64,000 nt of DNA, from NCBI RefSeq assembly GCF_024971095.1, contig NZ_CP069717.1:1736001-1800000 (forward strand), given 5' to 3'. Below, piece after piece: positions 46,209 to 55,444 of this stretch. This stretch comes from Microbacterium neungamense (GTDB taxonomy: Bacteria; Actinomycetota; Actinomycetes; Actinomycetales; Microbacteriaceae). The translations under genes and the position numbers were made by a program. The first letter of the stretch is position 1. Each line of letters begins with the position of its first letter. Under the pieces are notes generated by a model, which was not told the origin of the DNA, did no database searches, and saw only the letters and a list, made by a program, of their open reading frames with translations.

Positions 46209-47048
46209 TCAGGCGCGGTCGGCCCGCGACAGGTGGGGAAGGGTGATCGCCCCGGTCTGCACGAGCTGCACGTCGCGCACCTCGCGCCCCATCAGGCGGT
46301 TGGCGAGCCGGGTGAAGTCGTCTGCGGACTCCCCCGTCGCCTCGTACACGTAGCTCGGCACAGCGCCCTCCGGCGCCAGCAGGTCGCCGCGCACGAGCTG
46401 CCGGTACACGTCCGCGGCGGTCTCGTCATCGCTGGAGACCAGGGTGACCCCGTCGCCCATCACGTAGCTGATCGCCCCGCGCAGGAACGGGTAGTGGGTG
46501 CATCCGAGCACCAGCGTGTCGACGCCCGCATCCCGCAGCGGCGCGAGGTACTCCTCGGCGGTCGCGAGCACTTCCGGAGTCCCGGTGATCCCGGCCTCGA
46601 CGAATTCGACGAAGCGCGGGCACGCCGCTGTGAACACCTCCAGGCGCTCGTTCACCTCGAGCATGTCCTGATAGGCGCGGGAGCCGATCGTGCCCACGGT
46701 CCCGATCACGCCGACCCGGCCGTTGCGGGTGGTGGACACGGCGCGGCGCACGGCGGGCCCGATCACCTCGACGACGGGGACGTCGTAGCGCTCGCGGGCG
46801 TCGCGCAGCATGGCGGCGGATGCCGTGTTGCACGCGATCACGAGCATCTTCACGCCCTGGTCGACGAGGGTGTCCAGCACCTCGAGCGCGTACCGGCGCA
46901 CCTCGGCGATCGGCTTGGGCCCGTAGGGCGAGTGGGCGGTGTCGCCGATGTAGACCAGCGACTCCTGCGGCAGCTGCGCGCGGATCGCGCGTGCGACGGT
47001 GAGCCCGCCGACACCGGAGTCGAAGATGCCGATCGGCGCGTCGTTCAT
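46209..47048 (-). CDS. murI: Glutamate racemase
   Basis: This 279-residue enzyme makes D-glutamate for peptidoglycan. The two catalytic Cys residues are in [12 protein letters not shown] and [11 protein letters not shown]. The N-terminal [18 protein letters not shown] and [14 protein letters not shown] are typical. ATG 47048 (MNDAPIG) is favoured over ATG 47054 because it stands 8 nt after TAGGCT (47057-47062), as in other leaderless genes. It is the first gene of murI-rph-rdgB. Confidence 0.95.
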   Translation of the reverse strand: MNDAPIGIFDSGVGGLTVARAIRAQLPQESLVYIGDTAHSPYGPKPIAEVRRYALEVLDTLVDQGVKMLVIACNTASAAMLRDARERYDVPVVEVIGPAVRRAVSTTRNGRVGVIGTVGTIGSRAYQDMLEVNERLEVFTAACPRFVEFVEAGITGTPEVLATAEEYLAPLRDAGVDTLVLGCTHYPFLRGAISYVMGDGVTLVSSDDETAADVYRQLVRGDLLAPEGAVPSYVYEATGESADDFTRLANRLMGREVRDVQLVQTGAITLPHLSRADRA

Positions 47049-47125
47049 GATCATCCAGCCTATCCCGGCACGGCGGGTGCGATCGGGCGGTGGCAGCCCC
47101 GGCCCGGCAGCTCCCGACGCGGCTC

Positions 47126-47936
47126 CTAGGCTCCGGACGCGCCGAGCGTCCGGAGCGCCTCCCGCAGCACGCCGCCGGAGGCGGCCAGGGCCTCGCGCGC
47201 CCGCGCGGCATCCGTCCCGCCCGCGACGATCGCGATCGCGAGCTTCGCCGAGCCGTCGGCGGCCTCGAGCGCCTGCGCGGACACTCGGGCGTCGCAGCCG
47301 GTCGCGTGCATCACGATCCTCTCCGCGCGGGCGCGAAGCTTCGCGTTCGTGGCCTGCACGTCCACCATGAGGTTCCCGTGCACGGCGCCGAGCTGCACCA
47401 TCGTCAGGGTGGAGAGCGTGTTCAGCACCAGCTTCTGCGCGGTGCCCGCCTTCAGCCGGGTCGACCCGGCGACGATCTCGGGGCCGACCTCGACCTCGAT
47501 CGCGACGTCCGCCTCGCCGGACATCTCGGCGCCGCGGTTAGCCGCCAGCGCCACGGTGAAGGCGCCGCTCGCCCGCGCGGCCCGCAGCGCGGCGCAGCGC
47601 GGTCTCTCCGCCCGCGACGATGCCGACCACGAGGCCGGGATCGGCGCCGAACGTGGGCGGCACCTCGCTGGCGTCGAGCACGCCGAGGCGGCCGGGCGTG
47701 CCGGCGCCGATGTAGACGAGCCGGCCTCCGCCGCGCAGCCTCGCCACGATGCCGTCCACGGCACGGGCGATGCTCGCCTGCGCCCGGCGGACCGCCTCGG
47801 CCGCGGCGACCCCCTGCTCCGCCATCGCCGCGACCTGCTCCGCCGTGCTCATCAGGTCGAGCTCGGCGTAGGCCGGGTCCACGGCCTCCGTCGCCAGCGT
47901 GTCCAGTTCGTCCCGCACTCCGTCGTTCCCGGTCAT
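47126..47936 (-). pseudogene. murQ: N-acetylmuramic acid 6-phosphate etherase, internal deletion with frameshift
   Basis: MurQ opens MurNAc-6-P during cell-wall recycling. The first 117 codons (MTGNDGVRDELDTLATEA...GGGRLVYIGAGTPGRLGVLDASEVPPTF...VAGGETALRRA) are intact from ATG 47936. At about 47590 the sequence jumps, in another frame, to [24 protein letters not shown] and continues normally to 47126 ([30 protein letters not shown]). About 35-40 residues are missing, including the AVEGAEDD region with a catalytic Glu and the GIAASGRTPYV phosphate loop. The junction lies at a short GCGC(TGCG) repeat. The product should be inactive. Confidence 0.85.
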
Positions 47937-48024
47937 GCGATCACGGTACCGGGGCCGCCGCCGCGGCGGCATCCGGCCGCATCCGGCGGCGGGTCGGCCG
48001 GAGCCCGCTCAGTACACTGAGCCC

Positions 48025-49344
48025 ATGAGCACCGCGTTCCTCACCGACCGCTACGAACTGACCATGCTGGCGGCATCGCTGCGCGACGGGACGGGGCGGC
48101 GGCCCAGCGTGTTCGAGCTGTTCTCCAGGCGCCTGTCCGGCGGCCGGCGGTTCGGGGTCGTGGCCGGGACGGGGCGCCTGCTGTCGCTGCTGCGCGACTT
48201 CCACTTCGGCGAGGACGAGCTGCGTTATCTGCGCGACAACCGCGTGGTGGATGCCGACGCTCTGCGCTACCTGGAGGGCTACCGGTTCACCGGGACCATC
48301 CGCGGATACCGGGAAGGGGAGCTGTACTTCCCCGGATCCCCCATCCTCACCGTGGAGGGCACCTTCGCCGACGCGGTGGTGCTGGAGACGCTCGCGCTCA
48401 GCGTCCTCAACCACGACTCGGCGGTGGCGACGGCCGCCTCGCGCATGAGCATCGCGGCCGGTGAGCGCCCGCTCGCCGAGATGGGCTCCCGCCGGGCTGC
48501 GGAGGAGTCCGCGGTGGCGGCCGCGCGGGCTGCGTTCATCGCCGGGTTCGGGGCGACCAGCAACCTCGAGGCCGGCCGGCGCTGGGGCATCCCCACCATG
48601 GGCACGGCCGCGCACTCCTGGACACTGCTGCACGACACCGAGGAGGACGCGTTCCGCGCCCAGGTGGAGGCGCTCGGCACCGGGACGACCCTGCTCGTCG
48701 ACACCTACGACATCCGCGCCGGCGTCGAGACTGCGGTGCGCGTGGCCGGCACCGGCCTCGGCGGCGTGCGCATCGACTCCGGCGACCTGCCGATCGTGGC
48801 CGCCGAGGTGCGCGCGCACCTCGACGAGCTGGGCGCCACCGGGACGAAGATCACCGTCACCAGCGACCTCGACGAATACGCGATCGCCGCTCTCGCCGCC
48901 TCGCCCGTGGACGCCTACGGCGTCGGCACCTCGGTCGTGACCGGATCCGGCTACCCGACCGCGAGCATGGTGTACAAGCTCGTCGCACGCCAGGCGCCGG
49001 ACGGCTCGTGGGTGGCCGTCGCGAAGGCGTCCACCGACAAGGGGTCCAAGGGCGGCCGGAAGGCCGCGTTCCGGACGCTCGAGGACGGCGTGGCCACCGC
49101 GGAGACGATCGCGGTCTCCGACGGCTTCGAAGAGGTCGACGTGCCGTCCGAGCACCCCGGGTCCCGGCCGCTGCAGATCACCCTGGTCGACCACGGCGAC
49201 ATCGACACCGCGCACGAGGGGCCCGAGGGCACGGCCGCCGCGCGCGCCCATCACCTGCAGGTGCGCGAGGAGCTGCCGATCCGCGCTCTCGCGCTCAGCA
49301 AGTCCGACCCGGCGATCCCGACCGTCTTCGAAGACGCCCGTTAG
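48025..49344 (+). CDS. pncB: Nicotinate phosphoribosyltransferase
   Basis: This 439-residue enzyme starts the Preiss-Handler salvage route to NAD. It begins MSTAFLTDRYELTMLAASLRDG. FELFSRRLSGGRRFGVVAG, EMGSRRAAEESAVAAARAAFIAGFGATSNLEAG (about 150-185) and GTAAHSW carry the substrate-binding and phosphorylated-His-type features. VRIDSGDLPIV and VTSDLDEY are PRPP/barrel motifs. ATG 48025 follows TACACT (48013-48018) by 6 nt, leaderless. Confidence 0.95.
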   Translation: MSTAFLTDRYELTMLAASLRDGTGRRPSVFELFSRRLSGGRRFGVVAGTGRLLSLLRDFHFGEDELRYLRDNRVVDADALRYLEGYRFTGTIRGYREGELYFPGSPILTVEGTFADAVVLETLALSVLNHDSAVATAASRMSIAAGERPLAEMGSRRAAEESAVAAARAAFIAGFGATSNLEAGRRWGIPTMGTAAHSWTLLHDTEEDAFRAQVEALGTGTTLLVDTYDIRAGVETAVRVAGTGLGGVRIDSGDLPIVAAEVRAHLDELGATGTKITVTSDLDEYAIAALAASPVDAYGVGTSVVTGSGYPTASMVYKLVARQAPDGSWVAVAKASTDKGSKGGRKAAFRTLEDGVATAETIAVSDGFEEVDVPSEHPGSRPLQITLVDHGDIDTAHEGPEGTAAARAHHLQVREELPIRALALSKSDPAIPTVFEDAR

Positions 49345-49353
49345 GGCCCGGCC

Positions 49354-49620
49354 TCAGTTCTTGAGGCCCTCGTAGATCTCCTTGCAGGTGGGGCAGATCG
49401 AGAACTTCTCCGGGTCGCGCCCGGGCGTCCACTTCTTGCCGCACAGCGCCCGCACAGGCTTGCCGGTAATCGCGGACTCGAGGATCTTGTCCTTCTTCAC
49501 GTAATGCGAGAAGCGCTCATGGTCGCCGGGCTCGAGGTTCTCCTCGCGGAGGATCTCTTCGAGTTCACGATCAAGCGTTGCCACGCCGCCCTGATCGGGG
49601 CTGTCCAGCGGAGTACTCAT
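49354..49620 (-). CDS. DUF3039 family protein
   Basis: This 88-residue protein is conserved in Actinobacteria. The N-terminal half is acidic and helical (LDRELEEILREENLEPGDHERFSHYVKK). The C-terminal half has a possible metal ribbon with Cys in RALCGKKWTPGRDPEKFSICPTCKEIYEG. Function is unknown; the Cys-x-x-Cys arrangement suggests zinc binding and perhaps nucleic-acid contact. It lies between pncB (convergent) and an ABC transporter pair. Start is ATG 49620. Confidence 0.85.
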   Translation of the reverse strand: MSTPLDSPDQGGVATLDRELEEILREENLEPGDHERFSHYVKKDKILESAITGKPVRALCGKKWTPGRDPEKFSICPTCKEIYEGLKN

Positions 49621-49649
49621 GCCGCGAGTCTAGTCGCGCCCGGCCCGGC

Positions 49650-51209
49650 TCAGGTCGTCTCCGCGAACTCCATCAGCCGCTCCCCGCTGCGTTCGAAGAT
49701 GCGCCCGCCGAGCATCACGCCGCCGGCGACGACGACCGCGCCGGTGAGGACGCCCACCCAGAACGCGGCGGCCCCGTGGCCGCCCGTGATCACCGCGAGA
49801 ACGAACAGCCAGATCGTCGGGCCGCTCAGCAGGATCGCACCCACGAAGGTCAGCGCCGGGCCGAACGATCCGTACGAGGAGCGCTGCGGCTGCTGGAACG
49901 GGCTGTCGCCCGGCCGGGAGACGGCGTAGGGCGCGATGACCGACGCGATGCTGGACATGCCCAGGCCGGTGAGCAGGAGGCTCGCGGCGAGGCCGATCAT
50001 CGGCATCAGCAGATGCCAGCGGGATGCCACGGCGAGGCTGACCGAGATCGCGACAGCCAGGGTGGGCACCGCGACCAGCGTCACCGGCACCAGCCGGCCC
50101 AGCCGGTCGGGGATGCCGCGCAGGCCGCTGGCGACGTGGATCCACACGGCGGTCGAGTCGTAGGCGACGTCGTTGTGCGGCAGCCAGCCGAAGAAGAGCG
50201 CCATCACCGGGACCGGGACCAGCGCGGCGATCGACAGCGGCACTCCGGCCACCAGCAGCGGGAAGACGGTGAGGACGCCGGCGATCGGCACGACGATCAC
50301 GTTGACGATGTAGCGCCGGTCGCGCAGCCAGTACACCAGGCTGCGCGCGGCGACGGCGCCGAACGCGGTGGACGGCATGATGCCGAACCAGCCCATGCCG
50401 GAGCGCTCCCGGGCGGCGACCGGGCGCTCGGTGGTCGTGAGCATGTGCCGCACGAGCGCGTTCCACAGCCAGGCGATGCCGACCGCGGTGGCGAGGGCGA
50501 CGATGCCGGAGAGCCACGCCCCGCCGGTGTCTCCGGATTCGGCGGCGAAGATGAGCCCGTACGGGGCGGCGAGCGGTGTCGCACCGGCGATCGCGGACAT
50601 CGTCTCGACGCCGTGCGGCACCCGCCCCTTCCACGCCAGCGAGGCGAAGTACACCGCGACCGGGAACGCGATCACGATGACCGGGATCGTGAACAGCACG
50701 GTCAGCTCCCGCGAGCGCCGCTCGGGCAGCAGGATCGCGCTGGCCGCCATGCCGATCCGCGCGACCATGATCGTGGTCATCGCGCCGACGAGGCTGCACA
50801 GCACGGCCAGCAGCCACGGCACGCCGGCGCCGATCGCGACGACGGCGACGCAGGCGGCGATGGCCAGCATCGCCAGGCTCGGAACGCTGACCACCGAGGC
50901 GAGCAGGAGGATCCACGGCATCCGCCGTTCGTCGACGCCGAACGGGGCGAAGCGCCTCGGGTCGAGCTGGTCCACCGTGCCGGAGAGCATCGGCCCGACC
51001 AGGAAGGCGAGGAAGGCCGCGGCCCCGCCGAGCACGATGACGGCGCGCGCGACGGGCGCGGGCGCGTCGTCCAGGCCGAGCACGGCGACGCACACCGCGA
51101 CGGTGAGCACGACCGCGATCGCGAACCCGAGCGCGGTGCGCACCGGCCGCTCGCCGCGCAGCGCTCCGACCAGGAGCGCCAGCCTCAGGCGGAGAACGTG
51201 TGCAACCAC
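49650..51209 (-). CDS. ABC transporter permease
   Basis: This 519-residue integral membrane protein has about 12 hydrophobic segments (for example FAIAVVLTVAVCVAVLGL, PVARAVIVLGGAAAFLAFLVGPM, NVIVVPIAGVLTVFPLLVAGVPL) and few charged loops. It resembles large permeases of ABC-2-like exporters. Its start (GTG 51209) overlaps the 3' end of the ATPase gene by 25 nt, so the two make one transporter. No substrate-binding protein is nearby, favouring export. The cargo is unknown. Confidence 0.75.
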   Translation of the reverse strand: MVAHVLRLRLALLVGALRGERPVRTALGFAIAVVLTVAVCVAVLGLDDAPAPVARAVIVLGGAAAFLAFLVGPMLSGTVDQLDPRRFAPFGVDERRMPWILLLASVVSVPSLAMLAIAACVAVVAIGAGVPWLLAVLCSLVGAMTTIMVARIGMAASAILLPERRSRELTVLFTIPVIVIAFPVAVYFASLAWKGRVPHGVETMSAIAGATPLAAPYGLIFAAESGDTGGAWLSGIVALATAVGIAWLWNALVRHMLTTTERPVAARERSGMGWFGIMPSTAFGAVAARSLVYWLRDRRYIVNVIVVPIAGVLTVFPLLVAGVPLSIAALVPVPVMALFFGWLPHNDVAYDSTAVWIHVASGLRGIPDRLGRLVPVTLVAVPTLAVAISVSLAVASRWHLLMPMIGLAASLLLTGLGMSSIASVIAPYAVSRPGDSPFQQPQRSSYGSFGPALTFVGAILLSGPTIWLFVLAVITGGHGAAAFWVGVLTGAVVVAGGVMLGGRIFERSGERLMEFAETT

Positions 51210-53353
51210 TCGAGGCCCTCCACTTCCCCGCCGCCGCCGGACAGCTCGACGAAGCGCGTCTCCAGGGACTTGCCGGCGCGCACCTCGTCGATCGTGCCCT
51301 CTGCGAGGACCTCCCCCTCGACGATGATCGCGACGCGTGAGCAGACCCGCTCGACGAGGTCCATGCCGTGGCTGGACAGGATCACGGTGCCGCCGTGCGA
51401 CACGTACGAGCGCAGGATGTCGAGGATCACGCCGGAGGACACCGGGTCGACGGCCTCGAACGGCTCGTCGAGCACGAGCACGCGCGGCGAGTGGATCATC
51501 GCGCCGGCGAGCATCACCTTCTTGGTCATGCCGGCCGAGTAGTCCGAGACGACGCGACTGAGAGCCTCGGTCAGGTCCAAGGCGCGGGCGAGGTCGGCGA
51601 TGCGCTTCTCGATCACGGCGTGCTGCAGGCCGCGCAGCTGCCCGTAGTAGTGCAGCAGCTGCCGCCCGGTGAGGCGGTCGAAGGTGCGCAGCCGGTCGGG
51701 GAGCACGCCCATCACCCGCTTGGCGGCCAGCGGCTTGACCCGCTGGTCGATGCCGCAGATCATCACGCTGCCCGCGTCCGGCCGCAGCAGCCCGGCGATG
51801 ACGGAGAGGGTCGTGGTCTTGCCGGCGCCGTTCGGGCCGACGAGCCCGTAGAAGGAGCCGGCCGGAACCGTGATGTCGATGCCGTCCACCGCCCGGCTCT
51901 CGCCGAAGCGCTTGACGAGCCCACGGATCACGATCGCCTCGGCCGGGGCCGCCGAGGCGGCGGGCGTCACGCGCGGGGTGGTGGCGGTTTCGGCGGCGGG
52001 CGCTTGGGTCGGGGTGGTCTCCCCGGCAGGCGCGTCGGCGGGGGTGGCTTCCGCGACGGGCGCTTCAGCCGCGGCCGCATCGGCGGCAGGGCCGTCGGAT
52101 GCCGGGGACGCGTCCTGCTCCAGGCCAGGCTCCTCGACGGCCGGCGCAACCTCCGCGACGGCCGGTTCAGGCTCCGCGACGGCGGACGTGGACTCGTCGA
52201 CGACCGACCCGGACTCGTCGACCGCCGGCGCGGGCTCCTCGACCGAGGCCGGCTTCGAGATGGTCTCGATGGGCCCGGACACGACGTCGATCTCGGTGCG
52301 CTTGGCGTCGTCGCTGGAGACGGTCGCCCGCGACCCGCGAGCGCTCCCGGAGCCGGACGAGGTGCGCGACGCGGGCCGGGTCGCAGCGGTCTTCGCGGAC
52401 GTCGCGCGCGCCGGCTTCCTGCGCGGGGTCGCTTCCGTCGCGGCGGGCTCGGTCGCCGGAGGTTCGGTCGAGACGGCCTCGGTCGGAGCAGGCTGGGTCG
52501 AGTCGGACGGCGCCTCCGCATCGGCGGCCAGCGTGGCCGCCGCGGACTTCCGCGCCTTCGTGGTCCGTGCCGTCGTGGTGGTCGTCTTCGTCGTCGCGCC
52601 CTCGGCCGCGGTGGTGGCGGCGCTGGTCGGGTCCTCGACGGATGCCGCTTCGCCGGCGGCGTTCTTCCTCGCGGTGGTCTTGGCGGTCGCGGTCTTCGTG
52701 CCGGACGTCTTCGTCGCGGCGGTCTTCGCGGCCGTGGTCTTCGTTGCAGTGGTCTTCGCGGCCGTGGTCTTCCGCGCAGCCGGCTTCTTCGCCGCCGTCT
52801 TCGTCGTCGCGGTCTTCTTCGCCGCCGTCTTCTTCGCGACAGCCGCGTCCCCGGGCTTCCCCCCAGCAGCCGCCTCCGCCTCCGCCTGCGCGGCCTCCGC
52901 CTTCGCCGCTTCGGCCTTCGCAGCGGCGGCCTTGGCGGCAGCCGTCTTGGCCGCCGTCGTCCTGGCGGCGGTTGTCCTCGCGCTGCTCTTCGCCGCCGCG
53001 GCCTTCGCGGCCGCCTCCTTCACCGCGGCGGTCTTGGCCGCGGCGGCCGCCGACGCTCGCTTGGTGGCGGCCGCCTTCGCGGCGGCGGTCTTGCGTGCGG
53101 CCGCCTTCGCGGCGGCGGTCTTGCGTGCGGCCGCCTTCGCCGCGGCGGTCGCGGCGGCATCCGGGGATGCGGCGGGAGTCTTGCCAGCAGCGGTCTTCTT
53201 CGCCGACTTCCGCGCGCCGGCGTCGTCGGTCGCGCCCTCGGATGCGGTGCGCCCGGACGCGCCTCCCGCCCGGGCGCCGCCCGCGCGGGCATCCGTCATC
53301 TCGTCCGTCGCGGCGTCAGCAGGATCGGCTCCGGAATCGAGAGAAGAAGTCAC
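51185..53353 (-). CDS. ABC transporter ATPase with ~480-residue Lys/Ala-rich, histone-like N-terminus
   Basis: The last 235 residues of this 722-residue protein are a normal ABC ATPase. Walker A is GPNGAGKTTTLSVIAGLL (about 500), the signature region is SDYSAGMTKKVMLAGAMI with SAGMTKK replacing LSGGQ, Walker B is VLVLDEPFEAVDP, and His is in LSSHGMDL. Before it lie about 250 residues of KTAAAKAAARKTAAAKAAA-type repeats (about 48-300), like histone H1 or AlgP tails. A further 180 residues are rich in Ala, Glu, Pro and Thr. The gene is uninterrupted from ATG 53353. Such a tail may bind DNA or acidic polymers. It pairs with the overlapping permease gene. Confidence 0.85.
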   Translation of the reverse strand: MTSSLDSGADPADAATDEMTDARAGGARAGGASGRTASEGATDDAGARKSAKKTAAGKTPAASPDAAATAAAKAAARKTAAAKAAARKTAAAKAAATKRASAAAAAKTAAVKEAAAKAAAAKSSARTTAARTTAAKTAAAKAAAAKAEAAKAEAAQAEAEAAAGGKPGDAAVAKKTAAKKTATTKTAAKKPAARKTTAAKTTATKTTAAKTAATKTSGTKTATAKTTARKNAAGEAASVEDPTSAATTAAEGATTKTTTTTARTTKARKSAAATLAADAEAPSDSTQPAPTEAVSTEPPATEPAATEATPRRKPARATSAKTAATRPASRTSSGSGSARGSRATVSSDDAKRTEIDVVSGPIETISKPASVEEPAPAVDESGSVVDESTSAVAEPEPAVAEVAPAVEEPGLEQDASPASDGPAADAAAAEAPVAEATPADAPAGETTPTQAPAAETATTPRVTPAASAAPAEAIVIRGLVKRFGESRAVDGIDITVPAGSFYGLVGPNGAGKTTTLSVIAGLLRPDAGSVMICGIDQRVKPLAAKRVMGVLPDRLRTFDRLTGRQLLHYYGQLRGLQHAVIEKRIADLARALDLTEALSRVVSDYSAGMTKKVMLAGAMIHSPRVLVLDEPFEAVDPVSSGVILDILRSYVSHGGTVILSSHGMDLVERVCSRVAIIVEGEVLAEGTIDEVRAGKSLETRFVELSGGGGEVEGLEWLHTFSA
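53071..53130 (-). repeat. Perfect 30-bp tandem duplication in the Lys/Ala-rich region
   Basis: Positions 53071-53100 and 53101-53130 are identical and encode a 10-residue KTAAAKAAAR-type unit twice. A third, diverged copy follows. Repeat slippage probably drives length variation of this region. Confidence 0.85.
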
Positions 53354-53551
53354 GTGCCTAAGGTATCAAGCCGCTTCCCGCGCACTCCGGCGAACCTGAG
53401 CGTTCGGTGTGCACTCGGTCACGAAACGGCAACGGCATCCGCGCGACCGGCGCTCTCCCAGGTGACATCGCTAGCATGACAGCGGCACGAAGAGGTGTCC
53501 CGTCGATGAACCGACAGTGAACGAATCGACAGCGAACCTTAGGAGAATTTC

Positions 53552-54244
53552 GTGGCTCTTCAGACCGTCATCCTCGCCGCCGGCATGGGCTCGCGCCTCG
53601 GTCGCGCCCTGCCCAAGCCGCTCACCGAGTTGAGCGACGGCCGCACGATCATGCAGCAGCAGCACGACAACATCCGTGCCGCGTTCGGCGACGACGCCCT
53701 CATCACCACGGTCGTCGGCTACCGCGCCGAGACCATCATCGAGGCGTTCCCGAACGTGAACTACGTGCACAACGAGCGCTACGACGTCACCAACACCTCC
53801 AAGAGCCTGCTGCGTGCGCTCAGCGTGACCGGCAAGGGCGGCGTGCTGTGGATGAACGGCGACGTCGTCTTCGACCCGCGCATCCTGGGCCGCGCGATGC
53901 CCTACATCGAGCGGGACCAGTCGTTCGTCACCGTCAACACCTCCAAGGTGAGCGACGAGGAGGTCAAGTACACGGTCACCCCCGAGGGCTACATCAAGGA
54001 GCTGTCGAAGACCGTCAAGGGCGGGCTCGGCGAGGCGGTCGGCATCAACTACATCTCCGCGGCGGACAAGAAGGCGTTCATGCGCCAGCTGCAGCGCGTG
54101 GACGACCAGGACTACTTCGAGCGTGGCCTCGAGCTCGCGATCGCCGAGAACGGCCTGCTGCTCGAGCCGATGGACATCTCCGACCTGTACGCGGTCGAGA
54201 TCGACTTCGCCGAGGACCTCGAGCGCGCCAACCACTACGTCTGA
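53552..54244 (+). CDS. Nucleotidyltransferase of the LicC/sugar-NTP transferase type
   Basis: This 230-residue Rossmann-like enzyme would join a phosphorylated sugar or choline to a nucleotide. The GT-A-type nucleotide motif is TVILAAGMGSRLGRALPKPLTEL (residues 4-26), and the metal-binding Asp is in LWMNGDVVFDPRIL. ELSKTVKGGLGEAVGINYIS is a substrate-loop segment. The size fits LicC-like phosphocholine cytidylyltransferases better than long GlmU or RmlA. The product is not predictable. The start is GTG 53552 with AGGAG 10 nt upstream. Confidence 0.8.
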   Translation: MALQTVILAAGMGSRLGRALPKPLTELSDGRTIMQQQHDNIRAAFGDDALITTVVGYRAETIIEAFPNVNYVHNERYDVTNTSKSLLRALSVTGKGGVLWMNGDVVFDPRILGRAMPYIERDQSFVTVNTSKVSDEEVKYTVTPEGYIKELSKTVKGGLGEAVGINYISAADKKAFMRQLQRVDDQDYFERGLELAIAENGLLLEPMDISDLYAVEIDFAEDLERANHYV

Positions 54245-54258
54245 TCCTGCGATCGCGT

Positions 54259-54295
54259 CGAGAGCCCGGTTCCCCCAGCGGATGCCGGGCTCTCG
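54259..54295 (+). terminator. Terminator behind the nucleotidyltransferase gene
   Basis: CGAGAGCCCGG pairs with CCGGGCTCTCG over 11 bp, starting 15 nt after the stop. The right arm is contained in an 18-bp direct repeat, ATGCCGGGCTCTCGGCGT at 54282-54299 and 54305-54322, so an alternative stem could form with the second copy. Confidence 0.75.
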
Positions 54296-54352
54296 GCGTT
54301 CTGTATGCCGGGCTCTCGGCGTACTCGCGGATCTCGCACATAGGATCGCCTC

Positions 54353-55315
54353 ATGCGCGAGAAGGTTCACAAGATCCACTCGCTCCCTGACGACGCCCCG
54401 TGGGACTCCCCCGTCCCGCCGGTGGGATCCCCGGAGCATCCGCTCGTCGTGCGCGGCCTCGACCGCGTCATGACCGTGCAGCGCCCGCTCGTCGTGGCGC
54501 ACATCCGCAGCATCCGCCGGCGCCATCCCGAGGCGACGCCCGCGCAGATCGTGAAGATCCTGGAGAACCGCTACCTCACGGCGGTGACCACCGGGGGCGC
54601 AGCGGTGGGCGCCACCGCGGTCATCCCCGGGATCGGCACGGGCGTGACGCTGGCGCTGTCGGGCGTGGAGACCGCCGGATTCATGGAGGCCACCGCCCTG
54701 TTCGCCCAGTCGCTCGCCGAGGTCCACGGCATCGCGATCGACAACCCGGATCGCGCGCGGGCGCTGGTGATGACGCTCATGCTCGGCAAGGAGGGCGTCG
54801 ACCTGGTCTCCCAGCTCGCCCGGCAGGCCGTCGGAAAGGGCGGCCCTCGCTCGGCGTACTGGGGCGAACTGGTCACCAAGTCGCTGCCGCGCGCCGCGGT
54901 CGGGCCGCTCCTGGACCGGCTGAAGTCCGCGTTCATCCACCAGTTCGCCACCCGCGACAGCGCCTCGCTGCTCGGGAAGGCCCTGCCCTTCGGCATCGGC
55001 GCCGCGATCGGCGGCGCCGGCAATCACCTCCTCGGCCGTCGCGTGCTGACCACATCGCGGCGTGCGTTCGGGATCGCCCCCGCCAGCCTGCCGGCCGAGC
55101 TCGAGCCGGTGCCCGGCACGGAGCGGATCGAGAGCAGGATCGTCGACGGCGCGAAGTTCGTCGGCAATGCCGTCGCCGGAGCGGCAGGCTCCGCCGTGCG
55201 CGGCCTGGGCGCCGCAGGCCGGAAGACGGGCGGGATGCTGCGTCGCAGGGATCGCGAGCAGGCCGGCGACGAGGTCGCCGCCGCGGAGCGCTCCTCCTCC
55301 ACAGACGAGGCCTGA
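54353..55315 (+). CDS. Conserved hypothetical protein, EcsC-like
   Basis: This 320-residue protein has a charged N-terminus and a Gly/Ala-rich hydrophobic centre (YLTAVTTGGAAVGATAVIPGIGTGVTLALSGVETAGF, about 74-111). LMLGKEGVDLVSQLARQAVGKGG and ALPFGIGAAIGGAGNHLLGRRV follow, and a basic/acidic C-terminal tail ends it. The Pro-Gly-Ile-Gly-Thr plus a second glycine-rich hydrophobic segment resembles EcsC-family proteins, of unknown function. I am not certain of the family. ATG 54353 follows TAGGAT (54341-54346) by 6 nt, leaderless. Confidence 0.7.
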   Translation: MREKVHKIHSLPDDAPWDSPVPPVGSPEHPLVVRGLDRVMTVQRPLVVAHIRSIRRRHPEATPAQIVKILENRYLTAVTTGGAAVGATAVIPGIGTGVTLALSGVETAGFMEATALFAQSLAEVHGIAIDNPDRARALVMTLMLGKEGVDLVSQLARQAVGKGGPRSAYWGELVTKSLPRAAVGPLLDRLKSAFIHQFATRDSASLLGKALPFGIGAAIGGAGNHLLGRRVLTTSRRAFGIAPASLPAELEPVPGTERIESRIVDGAKFVGNAVAGAAGSAVRGLGAAGRKTGGMLRRRDREQAGDEVAAAERSSSTDEA

Positions 55316-55381
55316 GCCCGGCTTCTCCCCCGGTCACGGCGACGGGGGTCCAGCGGCCGTGTGCGGGTCGGCGGCCGCTCC

Positions 55382-55444
55382 TACCGTGACCGCATGCTCT
55401 ACCCGATCGACCCGAAAGCCCCGCCGCCGCCCATCGCGCACTGA
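55382..55444 (+). other. Leaderless 16-codon reading frame, possibly a truncated gene
   Basis: TACCGT at 55382-55387 stands 6 nt before ATG 55394, matching the leaderless promoters of neighbouring genes. The frame encodes only MLYPIDPKAPPPPIAH before TGA (55442-55444). It may be a mini-protein, an upstream peptide, or the remnant of a deleted gene. The rest of the gap 55316-55594 holds nothing I recognise except the accD promoter. Confidence 0.35.

Noticed and set aside
49578..51542. Long plus-strand frame rich in Asp, His and Arg
   Set aside because: It is antisense to the ABC permease and has the composition of a shadow frame.
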